A DNA stretch of 64,000 nt from Thiomicrorhabdus sp. Milos-T2 (GCF_000702325.1 NZ_KL370891.1:642917-706916), one strand, 5' to 3'; numbered from the stretch's first letter, positions 36,096 through 46,008 are shown. Notes: a model not told the origin generated them from the letters alone. Made by a program: numbers and translations.

Positions 36096-36108
36096 GTAGA
36101 GAGACAAA

Positions 36109-37563
36109 ATGCATAATTTAACCATTAAACAAATGAGCGAAAAATTACACGCTGGTGAAATTACCAGTGTGCAATTAACGCAACATTACTTAGATCGTAT
36201 CTCTCAATATGATGCGGAATTAAATGCTTTCGTAACCGTAACGCCAGAGCTTGCTATTTCAATGGCAGAAGCGGCTGATAAAATGTTGGCAGCGGGAAAC
36301 GGTGAATTGTTAACCGGGATTCCAATTGCCCATAAAGATATTTTTTGTACTGATGGCGTGAAAACCTCGTGTAGTTCAAAAATGTTAGATAATTTTATCG
36401 CACCGTATGATGCTTATGTTGTAGAGAAATTGAAAAAGGTAGGAATGCCTATTTTGGGTAAAACCAACATGGACGAGTTTGCCATGGGTTCGACTTCTGA
36501 AAGTAGTTATTATGGTCCAACCAAAAACCCTTGGGATTTAAATGCCGTACCAGGTGGTTCATCTGGTGGTGCGGCAGCGGTTATTTCTGCTGGTTTAGCG
36601 CCAATGGCAACGGGGACTGATACAGGTGGTTCAATCCGTCAACCGGCTTCATTCTGTGGAATTACGGGTATTAAACCAACTTACGGTTCTGTTTCTCGTT
36701 TTGGAATTGTAGCGTACGCCTCTAGTTTTGACCAAGCCGGACCGATGACACGTTCTGCTGAGGATGCTGCTTGGATGCTAAATGCTATGGCGGGGTTTGA
36801 TGAGCGTGATTCAACAAGTTTAGAACGTGAAACACCGGACTTTGCCGCTGAGTTAAATCAACCTTTAAAAGGCCTAAAAATTGGGGTTCCTGCTGAATAT
36901 TTTGGTGAAGGTTTGGATTCCGGGGTTGAGGACGTTGTTCGTAATGCCATTGCTGAAGTTGAAAAACTTGGAGCAGAAACGGTTGAAGTTCATTTACCAA
37001 ACAAAGATTTAGCGGTTCCTTCATATTATGTATTGGCGCCAGCAGAAGCTTCCTCTAACTTATCGCGTTTTGATGGTGTTCGTTTTGGACACCGTTGTGA
37101 GGCCCCTAAAGATTTAGAAGATCTTTATAAACGCTCGCGTTCAGAAGGGTTTGGTGCGGAAGTTAAACGCCGTATTATGGTGGGTGCTTATGCATTGTCT
37201 GCTGGTTTTTATGATGCTTACTATTTAAAAGCGCAAAAGTTACGTCGTATGGTGCGTGATGACTTCACTAAAGCCTTTGAGTCTTGTGATGTGATTATGG
37301 GGCCTGTTGCACCTAGTCCAGCCTTTAATATTGGTGAAAAGTCCGATGATCAAGTCAGTATGTATCTTTCAGATTTATACACCATTCCGGTTAACTTAGC
37401 AGGTTTACCAGGCCTGTCTGTTCCTGCTGGATTTGTTAATAATCGACCCGTAGGTTTACACATTGTTGGGCCTTATTTTAGTGAGGCTAAACTGCTGAAT
37501 ATTGGTCATCAATATCAGCAAGTGACTGATTGGCATAAACAGATGCCTGAACAGTATCAATAA
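36109..37563 (+). CDS. gatA: Asp/Glu-tRNA amidotransferase subunit GatA
   Basis: Amidase-signature subunit (484 residues) that releases ammonia from glutamine for GatB. The catalytic Lys in PIAHKDIF, the cis-Ser in [12 protein letters not shown] and the Ser loop [11 protein letters not shown] form the Ser-Ser-Lys triad. The series [17 protein letters not shown] and the closing [11 protein letters not shown] fit the family. A one-sided partial palindrome (ACCAGGCCTGT, 37407-37417) codes LPGLS. Confidence 0.97.
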   Translation: MHNLTIKQMSEKLHAGEITSVQLTQHYLDRISQYDAELNAFVTVTPELAISMAEAADKMLAAGNGELLTGIPIAHKDIFCTDGVKTSCSSKMLDNFIAPYDAYVVEKLKKVGMPILGKTNMDEFAMGSTSESSYYGPTKNPWDLNAVPGGSSGGAAAVISAGLAPMATGTDTGGSIRQPASFCGITGIKPTYGSVSRFGIVAYASSFDQAGPMTRSAEDAAWMLNAMAGFDERDSTSLERETPDFAAELNQPLKGLKIGVPAEYFGEGLDSGVEDVVRNAIAEVEKLGAETVEVHLPNKDLAVPSYYVLAPAEASSNLSRFDGVRFGHRCEAPKDLEDLYKRSRSEGFGAEVKRRIMVGAYALSAGFYDAYYLKAQKLRRMVRDDFTKAFESCDVIMGPVAPSPAFNIGEKSDDQVSMYLSDLYTIPVNLAGLPGLSVPAGFVNNRPVGLHIVGPYFSEAKLLNIGHQYQQVTDWHKQMPEQYQ

Positions 37564-37579
37564 TTAGGAGTTAACAGAA

Positions 37580-39010
37580 ATGAGTTGGGAAGTTGTAATT
37601 GGTTTAGAGATACACGCTCAGTTAACCACACAATCAAAGATATTTTCAGGGTCATCCATTGCTTATGGAGCATCGCCAAATAGTCAAGCAAGTGCGATTG
37701 ATTTAGGTATGCCAGGGATGTTGCCAGTGCTTAATGCAGGGGTGATTGATAAATCAATCAGTCTTGGTTTAGCGCTAAATGCAGAGATTGGGCGTAAATC
37801 AGTCTTTGACCGCAAAAACTATATGTATCCAGATTTACCTAAGGGTTATCAGACGACCCAGTTGGAGTTTCCAATTGTGGGGCAGGGCTCTTTAGAAATT
37901 GATGTGGATGGTGAAAAGAAAGTCATTGGGGTTACTCGTGCTCACTTAGAAGAAGATGCGGGTAAATCCAATCATGGTGTTGTTCCTGGAATGAGTGGTA
38001 TCGATTTAAACCGTGCCGGTACGCCATTATTAGAAATCGTTTCAGATCCAGATATGTCATCGGCTAAAGAAGCGGTGGCTTACGCTAAAAAAATGCATGA
38101 ATTGGTTCAGTACTTAGGTATTTGTGACGGAAATATGCAAGAAGGTTCTTTTCGTGTGGATTCAAACGTATCCATTCGCAAGCCAGGTGAGCCGTTTGGT
38201 ACTCGTACAGAGTTAAAGAATATTAACTCGTTCCGTTTTATTGAAAAAGCGATTGAGTTTGAAATTGAACGTCAAATCGAAGTCATTGAAAACGGCGGTG
38301 AAGTGGTTCAAGAAACGCGTTTATACGATTCTGAAAACGACACGACTCGTTCAATGCGTTCAAAAGAAGAGGCGAATGATTATCGTTATTTCCCTTGTCC
38401 GGATTTGCTACCCGTAATTATCACCGAAGAAGATATTCAAGCGGTTAAAGCGACGATGCCTGAATTGCCAGATACTAAGCGTATTCGTTTTGTGTCTGAG
38501 TTTGGTTTAAGTGATTATGATGCCGAAGTGCTTACAGGCTCTCGTGACATGGCAGAATTTTTTGAGGCTGTGGTTAAGGCCACAGACAATAAAGATGCTA
38601 AGTTGTGTGCAAACTGGATGACCTCTGGATTTGCCGCCGCCATTAATAAAGATAATCTAGCTGTTACAGATGCGCCAATTACTGCAGAAATGTTAGCCGG
38701 CATGTTAAATCGTATTATGGACGATACGATTTCAGGAAAAATCGCCAAACAAGTTTTTGAAGCAATGTGGAATGGTGAAGGTACTGCGGATGAAATTATT
38801 GAAGCGAAAGGCTTAAAGCAAATTACCGATACTGGTGCAATTGAAGCTTTAGTTGATGAAGTGCTTGCGAATAATCAATCTCAAGTTGAAGCCTATAAAG
38901 GCGGCCAAGAGAAAATGATGGGTTACTTTGTAGGACAAATCATGAAAGCTTCAGGTGGTCAGGCTAACCCTGGTCAAGTGAATAAGATGTTAAAAGAGAA
39001 GTTGAGTTAA
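37580..39010 (+). CDS. gatB: Asp/Glu-tRNA amidotransferase subunit GatB
   Basis: Kinase/transamidation subunit (476 residues). [10 protein letters not shown] at the start, [22 protein letters not shown] and [14 protein letters not shown] are conserved, and the C-terminal YqeY-like tail binds tRNA. It ends the gatCAB operon and is followed by a palindrome-based stem-loop. Confidence 0.97.
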   Translation: MSWEVVIGLEIHAQLTTQSKIFSGSSIAYGASPNSQASAIDLGMPGMLPVLNAGVIDKSISLGLALNAEIGRKSVFDRKNYMYPDLPKGYQTTQLEFPIVGQGSLEIDVDGEKKVIGVTRAHLEEDAGKSNHGVVPGMSGIDLNRAGTPLLEIVSDPDMSSAKEAVAYAKKMHELVQYLGICDGNMQEGSFRVDSNVSIRKPGEPFGTRTELKNINSFRFIEKAIEFEIERQIEVIENGGEVVQETRLYDSENDTTRSMRSKEEANDYRYFPCPDLLPVIITEEDIQAVKATMPELPDTKRIRFVSEFGLSDYDAEVLTGSRDMAEFFEAVVKATDNKDAKLCANWMTSGFAAAINKDNLAVTDAPITAEMLAGMLNRIMDDTISGKIAKQVFEAMWNGEGTADEIIEAKGLKQITDTGAIEALVDEVLANNQSQVEAYKGGQEKMMGYFVGQIMKASGGQANPGQVNKMLKEKLS

Positions 39011-39124
39011 ACATTATTGTTTTATCCACTTATCGACACTGACAAAGATTCCATGAGTCTTAAAACCCATGTTAATGATAAGTTTATTTAATGAAATGCA
39101 GTTTAATAACGTTTAAATAAAGCT

Positions 39125-39156
39125 TTTTAAGGTTACCAGGCCTGGTAATCTTAAAA
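39125..39156. terminator. palindrome-based stem-loop between gatB and htpX
   Basis: ACCAGGCCTGGT (39135-39146) is extended to a 32-bp inverted repeat with a single mismatch (a G-U pair in RNA) and T/A-rich edges. It is a plausible terminator for gatCAB. Confidence 0.65.
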
Positions 39157-39270
39157 TAATGGCAAATTTATTAAAAAAACAAACAATAAGACTTGAAAGG
39201 TTATAAAAAATCCTTATATTGGTTGTTAAGCAAATTATGAATACCTCACAACTCTTCTAAGGAGAAAATC

Positions 39271-40167
39271 ATGAAGCGTATTGGTTTATTTTTATTAACA
39301 AACATTGCGGTCATTGCGGTGGCAATGTTAGTAATGAATATCTTGGGTGTAGGGAACTACATGCAGGGCACAAGTCTGAATTTAAGCAACCTGTTTATGT
39401 TTGCATTAATTTTTGGTTTTGCGGGATCTTTTGTCTCTTTGGCAATGTCAAAGTGGTTAGCAAAAATGTCTACGGGTGCAAAAGTGATTGAATCACCTCG
39501 TAACGCAGATGAAAGATGGTTGCTGGAAACGGTTCAAAAACTAGCCGCTAAAGCTGGCGTTAAAACACCAGAAGTTGCTATTTATGATTCCCCAGAGCCA
39601 AATGCTTTTGCTACGGGTATGACTAAAAATAGTTCAATGGTGGCAGTTTCAACAGGGTTATTACGCAGTATGCGTCAAAACGAAGTTGAAGCCGTTCTTG
39701 GTCACGAAATGGCTCACGTTGCCAACGGTGATATGGTCACCATGGCGCTTTTACAAGGTGTTTTGAACACGTTCATTATCTTCTTCGCTAAAATTGTGGC
39801 TTACATTGTTGACCGTGTAATACTTAAAAACGAAGAAGAGGGACATAGTCTTACATTCATTGTTGTAGATATTGTGGCTCAAATCTTATTTGGTATTTTA
39901 GCAAGTATGATTGCTATGGCGTTCTCACGTTACCGTGAATTCCATGCTGATAATGGTGGAGCTTATTTGGCAGGTAAAGAGAATATGATTGCCGCACTGC
40001 GTCGCTTACAAACTATGCAGCCTGGTGAACTTCCAGATCAAATGGCCGCATTTGGTATATCAGCTAAAAAATCGTCTTTTGGTGATTTATTCAAGTCTCA
40101 CCCAGACATTGAAGACCGTATTGCTCGTTTAGAAGCAACCACTCAAGACCAGTTAAAAGTCGCTTAA
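39271..40167 (+). CDS. htpX: membrane zinc protease HtpX
   Basis: Inner-membrane metalloprotease of 298 residues in the M48 family, involved in membrane-protein quality control. Two N-terminal spans (about 5-55), the HEMAHVANGD zinc site (near 148), two further spans and the third zinc ligand in REFHADNGGAYLAG are visible. The ribosome site is AAGGAG. It is monocistronic, ending in a strong terminator. Confidence 0.96.
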   Translation: MKRIGLFLLTNIAVIAVAMLVMNILGVGNYMQGTSLNLSNLFMFALIFGFAGSFVSLAMSKWLAKMSTGAKVIESPRNADERWLLETVQKLAAKAGVKTPEVAIYDSPEPNAFATGMTKNSSMVAVSTGLLRSMRQNEVEAVLGHEMAHVANGDMVTMALLQGVLNTFIIFFAKIVAYIVDRVILKNEEEGHSLTFIVVDIVAQILFGILASMIAMAFSRYREFHADNGGAYLAGKENMIAALRRLQTMQPGELPDQMAAFGISAKKSSFGDLFKSHPDIEDRIARLEATTQDQLKVA

Positions 40168-40192
40168 TAAGCTCTTTTAAAATTTCATACAG

Positions 40193-40230
40193 AAAGCCCC
40201 GCTTAGTTGTAACTAAGTGGGGCTTTTTTA
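40193..40230 (+). terminator. terminator after htpX
   Basis: AAAGCCCCGCTTAGTT, loop GT, AACTAAGTGGGGCTTTTTT. A long stem with one mismatch and a T run. Confidence 0.92.
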
Positions 40231-40300
40231 TACATTTTTTATGGCATCATGCAAAGGTCAAATGAAGTAAACCTGGCTTGAAAGAGAAGTGGTTGTGGTT

Positions 40301-40735
40301 TTAGGCAATGCGCTTAGCTCCTTCCGCTTGAATGCGTTTAATCATGTGATAAAGCCCGGTAGATCGATTAGGCGAGAGTTGTTGTAATAGGCCAATCTTA
40401 CCTAAAAATTCTAAAGGGGTGGTTGCGACTTCTTTAGGGCTTCTTCCGTTGTAGATTTTTAATAACAGTGCAATTAAGCCAGAAACAATCGCAGCATCAC
40501 TTTTGGCTTGCATGAACAAGCGACCCTCTTTTTCTTCAATATGTATCCATACTTGAGATTGGCAACCGTGAATTCGGTTCTCTTCTGTCTGGTAACTATC
40601 ATCCAGTTGCTGAAGTTGTTTGCCCATATCAATTAAATATTTGTAACGATCTTTTGGATTAGCAAAGTGCATAAAACGCTTGGTTAAGTCGGCTTGTACT
40701 TCTTCTATGGTTTTTTCTGGAATGGTATAGTCCAC
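40301..40735 (-). CDS. sufE: SufE-family cysteine desulfuration protein
   Basis: Accepts persulfide sulfur from a cysteine desulfurase for Fe-S assembly. The 144-residue protein has RYKYLIDMGKQL and the active Cys in ENRIHGCQSQVWIHIEE, and the SPKEVATTPLEFL helix. No suf or csd gene is adjacent, so it could serve SufS or CsdA. The start at 40735 is followed by MDYTIPEKTIEEV. It is alone on the minus strand. Confidence 0.92.
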   Translation of the reverse strand: MDYTIPEKTIEEVQADLTKRFMHFANPKDRYKYLIDMGKQLQQLDDSYQTEENRIHGCQSQVWIHIEEKEGRLFMQAKSDAAIVSGLIALLLKIYNGRSPKEVATTPLEFLGKIGLLQQLSPNRSTGLYHMIKRIQAEGAKRIA

Positions 40736-40902
40736 AAGTTAATCCTTTAAATTTTAATGCGACACATTTTACCAAATTACACTGGCTTTGTATTTTCGTA
40801 TATGAGTAGGGTTATTTATTGAAATTTTCATATTCATAAATGGTAATTCGGGTGCGATTCAAGTAATCTATTTTTTTAATGTGAATTAAGGTGGATATTT
40901 CA

Positions 40903-41427
40903 TTGTTAAGGCTTTCTAAAATTGTTTTTTTAACGTGTGCTTTATTATCAGTAAATGCTCACGCCGTTACGCTGCATGGTGAAAAATTAAATTATCAAGC
41001 GGTGTATGAGCCATCAAAAACGGCCGTTATGAAAGTGTTAGATGAGATGGGGGTGGATTACACCGTAGATGCCGACGGTGACTTGTTGTACACGTTTAAA
41101 GATAAAGGTTGGAAAGGCTATATTATTTTTAGCTACACAACAAATCAGTATATTCAGGGTAAAAGTCAGTTATGGAACTTGCAGGTCAGAACGCAATTTG
41201 CGACTAAAGTGACCCGCTATGAAGAGCTCGTAGAGTATGCGAATGATTGGAATGCCAATCAAAAAGTTCCCAAGATTTCGATGAAAAATCGTTCAAAAAT
41301 GGTGTTGAGTGTAAATTATCCGGTGCAATTTGGCTTTAACCCTAAAGAGTTTCAAGTCAATGTTTTTAATGTTTTCAATCGCACAGCTCAAACGATAGGA
41401 ACTGAAATAAACGCTATGCGCCGTTGA
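40903..41427 (+). CDS. exported YbjN-like protein
   Basis: Small secreted protein with a signal peptide (hydrophobic KIVFLTCALLSVNAHA) and a YbjN-like domain (VMKVLDEMGVDYTVDADGDLLYTF; NDWNANQKVPKI; LSVNYPVQFG). The TTG at 40903 is chosen because TAAGGTGG lies 8 bp before it; a GTG at 40891 overlaps that ribosome site. YbjN-domain proteins are tied to type III chaperone-like folds and stress phenotypes, but no function can be assigned. It is convergent with tonB. Confidence 0.7.
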   Translation: MLRLSKIVFLTCALLSVNAHAVTLHGEKLNYQAVYEPSKTAVMKVLDEMGVDYTVDADGDLLYTFKDKGWKGYIIFSYTTNQYIQGKSQLWNLQVRTQFATKVTRYEELVEYANDWNANQKVPKISMKNRSKMVLSVNYPVQFGFNPKEFQVNVFNVFNRTAQTIGTEINAMRR

Positions 41428-41453
41428 TTCTTGTAAAGATATTTCTAAAAAAA

Positions 41454-42350
41454 TTATCTAAAATGATAACCAACAGGGACTTTAATTAACCAAGTTTTAC
41501 GGTTAATTTCTTTAGGAAAGGCCTTAAACTGGCTTTGCATCTTGTCTTGAAAGACCTCTAGTGCAGCTTGGTCTAATATGTTTTTTCCTGAGCTTTTGAT
41601 TATTTTTAAATTTGTAATGGAACCATTTGAGGTTAATACAAATTGAATGGTTACATCTCCTTCCCAGTTACGCCTTTTAGCTCTTCTTGGGTAGGTGTCT
41701 CTAGCATAATTAATAATTTGTTTTCTTAATTCAAGTAAATATTTTTTTTCAGCATCCGCAATTTGTTGGTTGTTATAAGTGGGTTTTGTTGCTGGAACTG
41801 GTTTGGCTAATTTAGCTGGTTTTATGGGTTCTACTTGTTTGATAGCTTCTGTTTTAGTGTCTAAATTGTTTTCAATTTTTTTTTGAGTCTTTTGAACCAG
41901 GTTTTTTGGCTTAGTAGTAGGCTTATTTTTTTTGACGGGCTTTGGTGGCGTCTTAATAGCCTTATTCTTAGGCTTAGGCTTAGGCTTAGGGATGAGTTTA
42001 TGGACTGGTTTCTGAATTGGTTTTGGCTTAATAATCGGCTTAATTTCTTTCTTAGGTTCTTTCTTAATTTCTTTTTTAAGTTTTTTTATCTGTTCTTTTA
42101 TAGGTTCAGTTTTTTTTATTTCTACTGGTTTAATTGGTTTAATTAGCTCAATGGGTTTGGTATTAATTGTCGGTTCAGTTATGGGTTTGATGTTTGGTTC
42201 TTCAAACATTGCTAAGTTAACAGGAACTATTTTTATATTTTCTTTTACCGGTTTTTCTGGCACGCTCTGCCATAGCAAAATTCCTGCTAATAAAAAAACA
42301 CTATACAGAGTTAAAGCGGCAAAAAATGAAATGAGGGCTCTTGTTTTCAT
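41454..42350 (-). CDS. tonB: TonB-family energy transducer
   Basis: Protein of 298 residues with one N-terminal span (about 8-28), a very long Lys/Pro/Ile-rich periplasmic rod (about 40-190, many KPI and KPK repeats) and a C-terminal TonB domain (WEGDVTIQFVLTSNGSI; ALEVFQDKMQSQFKAFP; VPVGYHF). It transmits proton-motive energy from ExbBD to outer-membrane receptors. Its start overlaps exbD by 4 bp. No TonB-dependent receptor is in the window, so the cargo is unknown; iron is a usual one. Confidence 0.93.
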   Translation of the reverse strand: MKTRALISFFAALTLYSVFLLAGILLWQSVPEKPVKENIKIVPVNLAMFEEPNIKPITEPTINTKPIELIKPIKPVEIKKTEPIKEQIKKLKKEIKKEPKKEIKPIIKPKPIQKPVHKLIPKPKPKPKNKAIKTPPKPVKKNKPTTKPKNLVQKTQKKIENNLDTKTEAIKQVEPIKPAKLAKPVPATKPTYNNQQIADAEKKYLLELRKQIINYARDTYPRRAKRRNWEGDVTIQFVLTSNGSITNLKIIKSSGKNILDQAALEVFQDKMQSQFKAFPKEINRKTWLIKVPVGYHFR

Positions 42351-42751
42351 GATTGTTGAGATTTGGTCAAAATAGTTAGGTTGTTAAGTTTTTGACCTTT
42401 TAAAATATCAACAAGTTTTACGAAGCTACCAAAGTCAGCTCTTTTGTCGACTTGTAATGTAATGGATTGTTTTTTATTCAGTTCAGTTAAGCGTAATACC
42501 ATTTTTCTGAAGTCGATTGGAACTTCATCAATAAAATATTCATTTTGTGCATTGATGTATAAATGAATAGGAGCTTCGTCTTCAGCGGGTAGATAAGTTT
42601 GCGTGTTAGTTGTTTCAGGTAGCTCAATGTTTAAGCTATTTTTTACAATAAAACTAGCAGACATTAGTACGATTGCGAGCAACACTAGCATAACGTCAAT
42701 TAGCGGAATGACATTGATACTTTCAAAACGTTTGGGTTTGTAATGAGCCAT
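42347..42751 (-). CDS. exbD: ExbD-type biopolymer transport protein
   Basis: Protein of 134 residues: a short cytoplasmic start (YKPKRFESINVIPLIDVMLVLLAIVLM) whose span contains the proton-relay Asp in PLIDVMLV, then a periplasmic domain. With ExbB it makes the proton-driven motor for TonB. It lies 17 bp after exbB and overlaps tonB. TolR is the main alternative, excluded by the TonB neighbour. Confidence 0.93.
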   Translation of the reverse strand: MAHYKPKRFESINVIPLIDVMLVLLAIVLMSASFIVKNSLNIELPETTNTQTYLPAEDEAPIHLYINAQNEYFIDEVPIDFRKMVLRLTELNKKQSITLQVDKRADFGSFVKLVDILKGQKLNNLTILTKSQQS

Positions 42752-42768
42752 ATTGATTGTAATTTTTC

Positions 42769-43209
42769 TTAATTAAATTTATTTTTTTGACTAAATCGAG
42801 AACCATATTGTGCGTTTATGACGTCAACCTTTCGCATTAATCCGTTATAAATCATAACTGTTGGGATGGCAATAGTTATACCTGCAGCGGTGGCTTTAAG
42901 TGCAAGAGCTAAGCCTATCATAATGGATCCTGTGTCAATTGCTTGATTTTGTCCCATGTCATAAAAAGTAATTAATATTCCTATGACGGTACCTAATAAG
43001 CCAATAAAAGGCGCATTAGAGCCAATAATAGATAGAGATGTAAGATTACGAGTGAGTTCAATGTTTAATATGTCTTGGTGCTCATAGTCATCTAGATTAA
43101 TTGAACGATAAAACAAAATACGTTCAATCATTACCCATAAAGTGATAAACCCCATAAATCCTAATATTCCAAAAATAGTTAAATCAAGATAGGCTTTTAA
43201 TAGTTCCAT
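42769..43209 (-). CDS. exbB: ExbB/TolQ-type motor protein
   Basis: Short form (146 residues) of the MotA/TolQ/ExbB family with three spans. NAPFIGLLGTVIGILITF and LALALKATAAGITIAIPTVMIYN are the pore-lining helices. It is the first gene of exbB-exbD-tonB. The leader on its upstream side is interrupted by MITE copy B. Confidence 0.93.
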   Translation of the reverse strand: MELLKAYLDLTIFGILGFMGFITLWVMIERILFYRSINLDDYEHQDILNIELTRNLTSLSIIGSNAPFIGLLGTVIGILITFYDMGQNQAIDTGSIMIGLALALKATAAGITIAIPTVMIYNGLMRKVDVINAQYGSRFSQKNKFN

Positions 43210-43274
43210 TGAAGAGAGTCTTCCTGCGTTTAGGTGTTTTAGGTGCTCCTTTTGTACAAAGCACTTGATTATAA

Positions 43275-43410
43275 TGAGATCTTTGCATCCAAGGGCTTAA
43301 ACTCGAGATAGGTGCGAAAGAAAAATGAGAGAAAATTTGCCTAATTTTTCACCTTAAAGGTGTACCTAGAACCATTTTTATTCGCACATACTCTCTATGC
43401 AAAATTCTCA
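43275..43410. mobile_element. MITE-like element, copy B (136 bp, diverged)
   Basis: Degraded inverted ends (TGAGATCTTTGCA... and TGCAAAATTCTCA) and an internal segment ACCTAGAACCATTTTTA shared with copy A. TAA flanks both sides (43272-43274 and 43411-43413). It lacks the central GAATAGC palindrome, so it is an older or deleted copy. It sits in the 388-bp gap between exbB and the divergent metallo-hydrolase gene. The rest of that gap shows no gene. Confidence 0.75.
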
Positions 43411-43597
43411 TAATGCAAGGTATTTTAATACTTTGTCATGCTGGATGGTTAAGAAAGTATTAAATTAACATAAGTTAAATTGTATATGGGTATAAATATA
43501 ACCTTGGGGAAAGGTGGTAATTATGATTATTTTATATTCTTTTAAAGATGCTAGACTTCTTGAAATCAAAAAAACTAAATATCGTTAGGAGATTGTT

Positions 43598-44596
43598 ATG
43601 AAGCGTCGCGATTTATTAAAATCGGCATTGGGTTTATCAGCTAGTTTAGTTGGTATGTCTGCTATAAATCCATTGTATGCAAACGATGATTTGGAAGGTT
43701 TTCGTGGGCCAGAAGTACCTGATGTTAATGCAATCAAGGTAAGTGACCGAAGTTATACCATCCCTGCATTAGGCTCTGTTCCAACGCCCGATAATTTTGG
43801 TATGTTCTCTAATCCAGGTTTTATTGTGACTTCTGAAGGGGTTGTTGTTGTTGATACAGGAAGCTCAGTTCAGATAGGTGAAATGGTTCTTCGCCAAATT
43901 AAGAAGGTGACTAATAAACCGGTTATTAAAGTCATTAACACGCATTTTCATGGCGATCATTGGTTAGGAAACCACGCATTTGTAGCGGCTTATCCAAATG
44001 TGGATATATACTCTCATCAACTTTGTATTGATAACTTGAAAGCAGGTGGAGATCAGTTTTGGTTTGATTTTATGCAAACTAATACCAATAATAAAATTAC
44101 TGGTACGGTGGTGAGCTTACCCAATAAAACTCTAAAAGGTGGTGAGGCGATTAAGCTGGGTGACACAACGCTTAAGATTCATCACTTTGGAAAAATGCAT
44201 ACCGATTCTGACCTTGCTGTTCAAGTTGTAGAAGATAGCTCTTTATATACTGGGGATATGGTTATGCGCCGTGTTGCCAATATGGAAGATGGTTCTTATC
44301 TGGGTACCATAAATGGTTTGCAGAAGATGATTGATATGAAACTAAATCATTATATTCCTATGCACGGAGCACATGATAGCGTGAAGCTGCTTGAGGAAGG
44401 TAAAGAGTTTATGGAAACTATCTATAACCAAACTGCCAAGTATTATGATGAAGGGTTATCTGATTTTGAGATGAAACCTAAAATTATGGCAGAACCTTTT
44501 ATGAAAAATGTGGCAAGTCAATGGCCTGGTTATGAATCAGCAATTGGTAAGTTTATTGTGGTTGCCATTGCTGAGGTAGAAAATAATCTTTTCTAA
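43598..44596 (+). CDS. Tat-exported metallo-beta-lactamase-fold hydrolase
   Basis: Protein of 332 residues with a twin-arginine-like signal (MKRRDLLKSALGLSASL, cleavage near LYA) and an MBL-fold domain. The zinc motif is THFHGDHWLGNHAF (about 128-141), with further ligands in GKMHTDSDLAVQ (position H) and IPMHGAHDS. Related proteins include SoxH and quinoprotein-linked hydrolases, whose substrates are unclear. A sulfur-oxidation role is possible in this kind of organism but not shown by neighbours. The ribosome site is TTAGGAG. Confidence 0.82.
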   Translation: MKRRDLLKSALGLSASLVGMSAINPLYANDDLEGFRGPEVPDVNAIKVSDRSYTIPALGSVPTPDNFGMFSNPGFIVTSEGVVVVDTGSSVQIGEMVLRQIKKVTNKPVIKVINTHFHGDHWLGNHAFVAAYPNVDIYSHQLCIDNLKAGGDQFWFDFMQTNTNNKITGTVVSLPNKTLKGGEAIKLGDTTLKIHHFGKMHTDSDLAVQVVEDSSLYTGDMVMRRVANMEDGSYLGTINGLQKMIDMKLNHYIPMHGAHDSVKLLEEGKEFMETIYNQTAKYYDEGLSDFEMKPKIMAEPFMKNVASQWPGYESAIGKFIVVAIAEVENNLF

Positions 44597-44616
44597 TAGG
44601 TTATTTGTTTAAATGA

Positions 44617-44656
44617 CCAAAAAGCCCGACAAGAAGAGTCTTTTCGGGCTTTTTGG
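44617..44656. terminator. terminator after metallo-hydrolase gene
   Basis: CCAAAAAGCCCGA pairs with TCGGGCTTTTTGG around an internal loop ACAAGAAGAGTCTT; T run after the stem. Confidence 0.9.
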
Positions 44657-44700
44657 TTTTTAGAGCATTAAAGATGAAACAAAATAACTGGCTAAAATAA

Positions 44701-44724
44701 AAAACAACCAGGCCTGGTTGTTTT
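44701..44724. repeat. dispersed palindrome extended to 24 bp
   Basis: ACCAGGCCTGGT (44707-44718) flanked by AAAACA and TGTTTT gives a perfect 24-bp inverted repeat, a possible second terminator after the metallo-hydrolase gene. Confidence 0.9.
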
Positions 44725-44777
44725 ATGAAGTTAGATTTATTGGTTATATGTATTTTATGATTGATTAAACAAATCTT

Positions 44778-44995
44778 TTAACCACGAAGACACGAAAGCA
44801 CGAAGATTTCTAATATCTAATACCAACTTAAATTCAACGAATAGCCAAGCTAAACGTAATAAATTAATCGCTTTTACACTTTACAAATGCAGAGCTACAG
44901 AGCTTATAGGCATGACTTAAGATCGTTAGGCTATGATTTTCGAATCACTTTTATTTGTTTTTTTAATCTTCGTGCCTCTGTGTCTTCGTGGTTAA
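44778..44995. repeat. 218-bp element with inverted CACGAAG-type ends
   Basis: The left end TTAACCACGAAGACAC-GAAAGCACGAAGATT and the reverse complement of the right end (44965-44995) agree except for a small indel and one substitution. The AACCACGAAGACACGAAG type of repeat is widespread in intergenic DNA of many bacteria. The interior holds no credible gene; an open frame through it merely translates the repeat. Together with the terminator and palindrome it explains most of the 461-bp gap before serB. Confidence 0.75.
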
Positions 44996-45057
44996 TTTTT
45001 ACAATACTGGATAATCAATCACAAAATACGGACAATTACAAAATACGGATACCCGAT

Positions 45058-45897
45058 TTATTCAATAAAATCTAAAATAGCATCTAAACCAGAATAGTTT
45101 AAGGCTGTGCTAGCCTGTTTTTGAACGGCGGGTTTTGCATTAAAGGCTACAGAAAGGCCTGCTTCTTTCATCATGACTAAATCGTTTGCGCCATCTCCTA
45201 CGGCAATCACCTGATTTGGTTTTATTTCTAGTTTTTGACAAAGTTCATGAAGAAATTCCGCTTTGGCATGAGCTCCAATAATGCCGCCAATGACTTCACC
45301 CGTTAATTCGCCGTTTTCTTCCCCTAGAAGGTTAGCGCGTGTAAAGTCTAGGTTGAGCTGTTTTTGTAATCGTTCAGTAAAGAAGGTGAAACCACCGGAT
45401 ACTAAGGCAAATTTGATGTCATTTTTGTGCAAGCCTGAAATCCACTTTTCTGCCCCAGGATTAAGTTTTAAACGGTCGTTATAGACATAACTTAAAGCAC
45501 TGGTATCAAGACCTTTAAGTAATGATACTCGTTTAATTAGAGACTCTTCAAAATTGAGTTCTCCACGCATTGCAGCTTCGGTTATAGCCGCAACTTCAGG
45601 CTTAAGGTTTACGTAGTCGGCAATCTCATCAACGCACTCTATGCTGATTAAGGTTGAGTCCATATCGCTAATAACGAGTTTAATCTCTTTAGCATTAAAA
45701 TTTTCAGGCAATAAATTAATATCCACTTTAATTTCATTAGCTAATTTCTGGATTATTTCCAGAGCAGGAGGTGTGTCTAACTCAACTCGAAAATGGTTAT
45801 CGATTTTGGTTAGCTTGGTTCCTTGAGCAAAGGTACGTTCAATCACTTTGGATTGTTCAAAGTTTAGGGTATTGCTGTGAATAATTAAGGTGGCCAT
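45058..45897 (-). CDS. serB: phosphoserine phosphatase SerB
   Basis: Last enzyme of serine synthesis. HAD-superfamily protein of 279 residues: an N-terminal ACT-like part (1-70), then motif I with Asp78 and Asp80 (VISDMDSTLI), motif II in FALVSGGFTFF, the Lys and motif III in VIAVGDGANDLVMM. ECVDEIADY is the substrate-specificity segment of SerB. It stands alone on the minus strand. Confidence 0.95.
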   Translation of the reverse strand: MATLIIHSNTLNFEQSKVIERTFAQGTKLTKIDNHFRVELDTPPALEIIQKLANEIKVDINLLPENFNAKEIKLVISDMDSTLISIECVDEIADYVNLKPEVAAITEAAMRGELNFEESLIKRVSLLKGLDTSALSYVYNDRLKLNPGAEKWISGLHKNDIKFALVSGGFTFFTERLQKQLNLDFTRANLLGEENGELTGEVIGGIIGAHAKAEFLHELCQKLEIKPNQVIAVGDGANDLVMMKEAGLSVAFNAKPAVQKQASTALNYSGLDAILDFIE

Positions 45898-45974
45898 ATT
45901 TTTCCTGTTTACATTTTCGGGTTAGGATGCGTTTTTACTAAATGAGCGTTTCTAATCGTAAAAATTATGAAATC

Positions 45975-46007
45975 ATTAAGACAAGTTATTAAGACAAGTC
46001 ATTAAGA
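45975..46007. repeat. 13-bp tandem duplication at RDD gene 3' end
   Basis: ATTAAGACAAGT(T/C) occurs twice and partly a third time, ending next to the RDD stop codon. Confidence 0.75.
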
Positions 46008-46008
46008 A

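Noticed and set aside
41883-42146. 87-codon open frame antisense to tonB
   Set aside because: It is the mirror of the Lys/Pro-rich rod and reads as a Phe/Leu/Asn low-complexity string.
44887-45075. 62-codon open frame on the plus strand before serB
   Set aside because: It translates the CACGAAG-type inverted repeat and overlaps the serB 3' end; composition is not protein-like.
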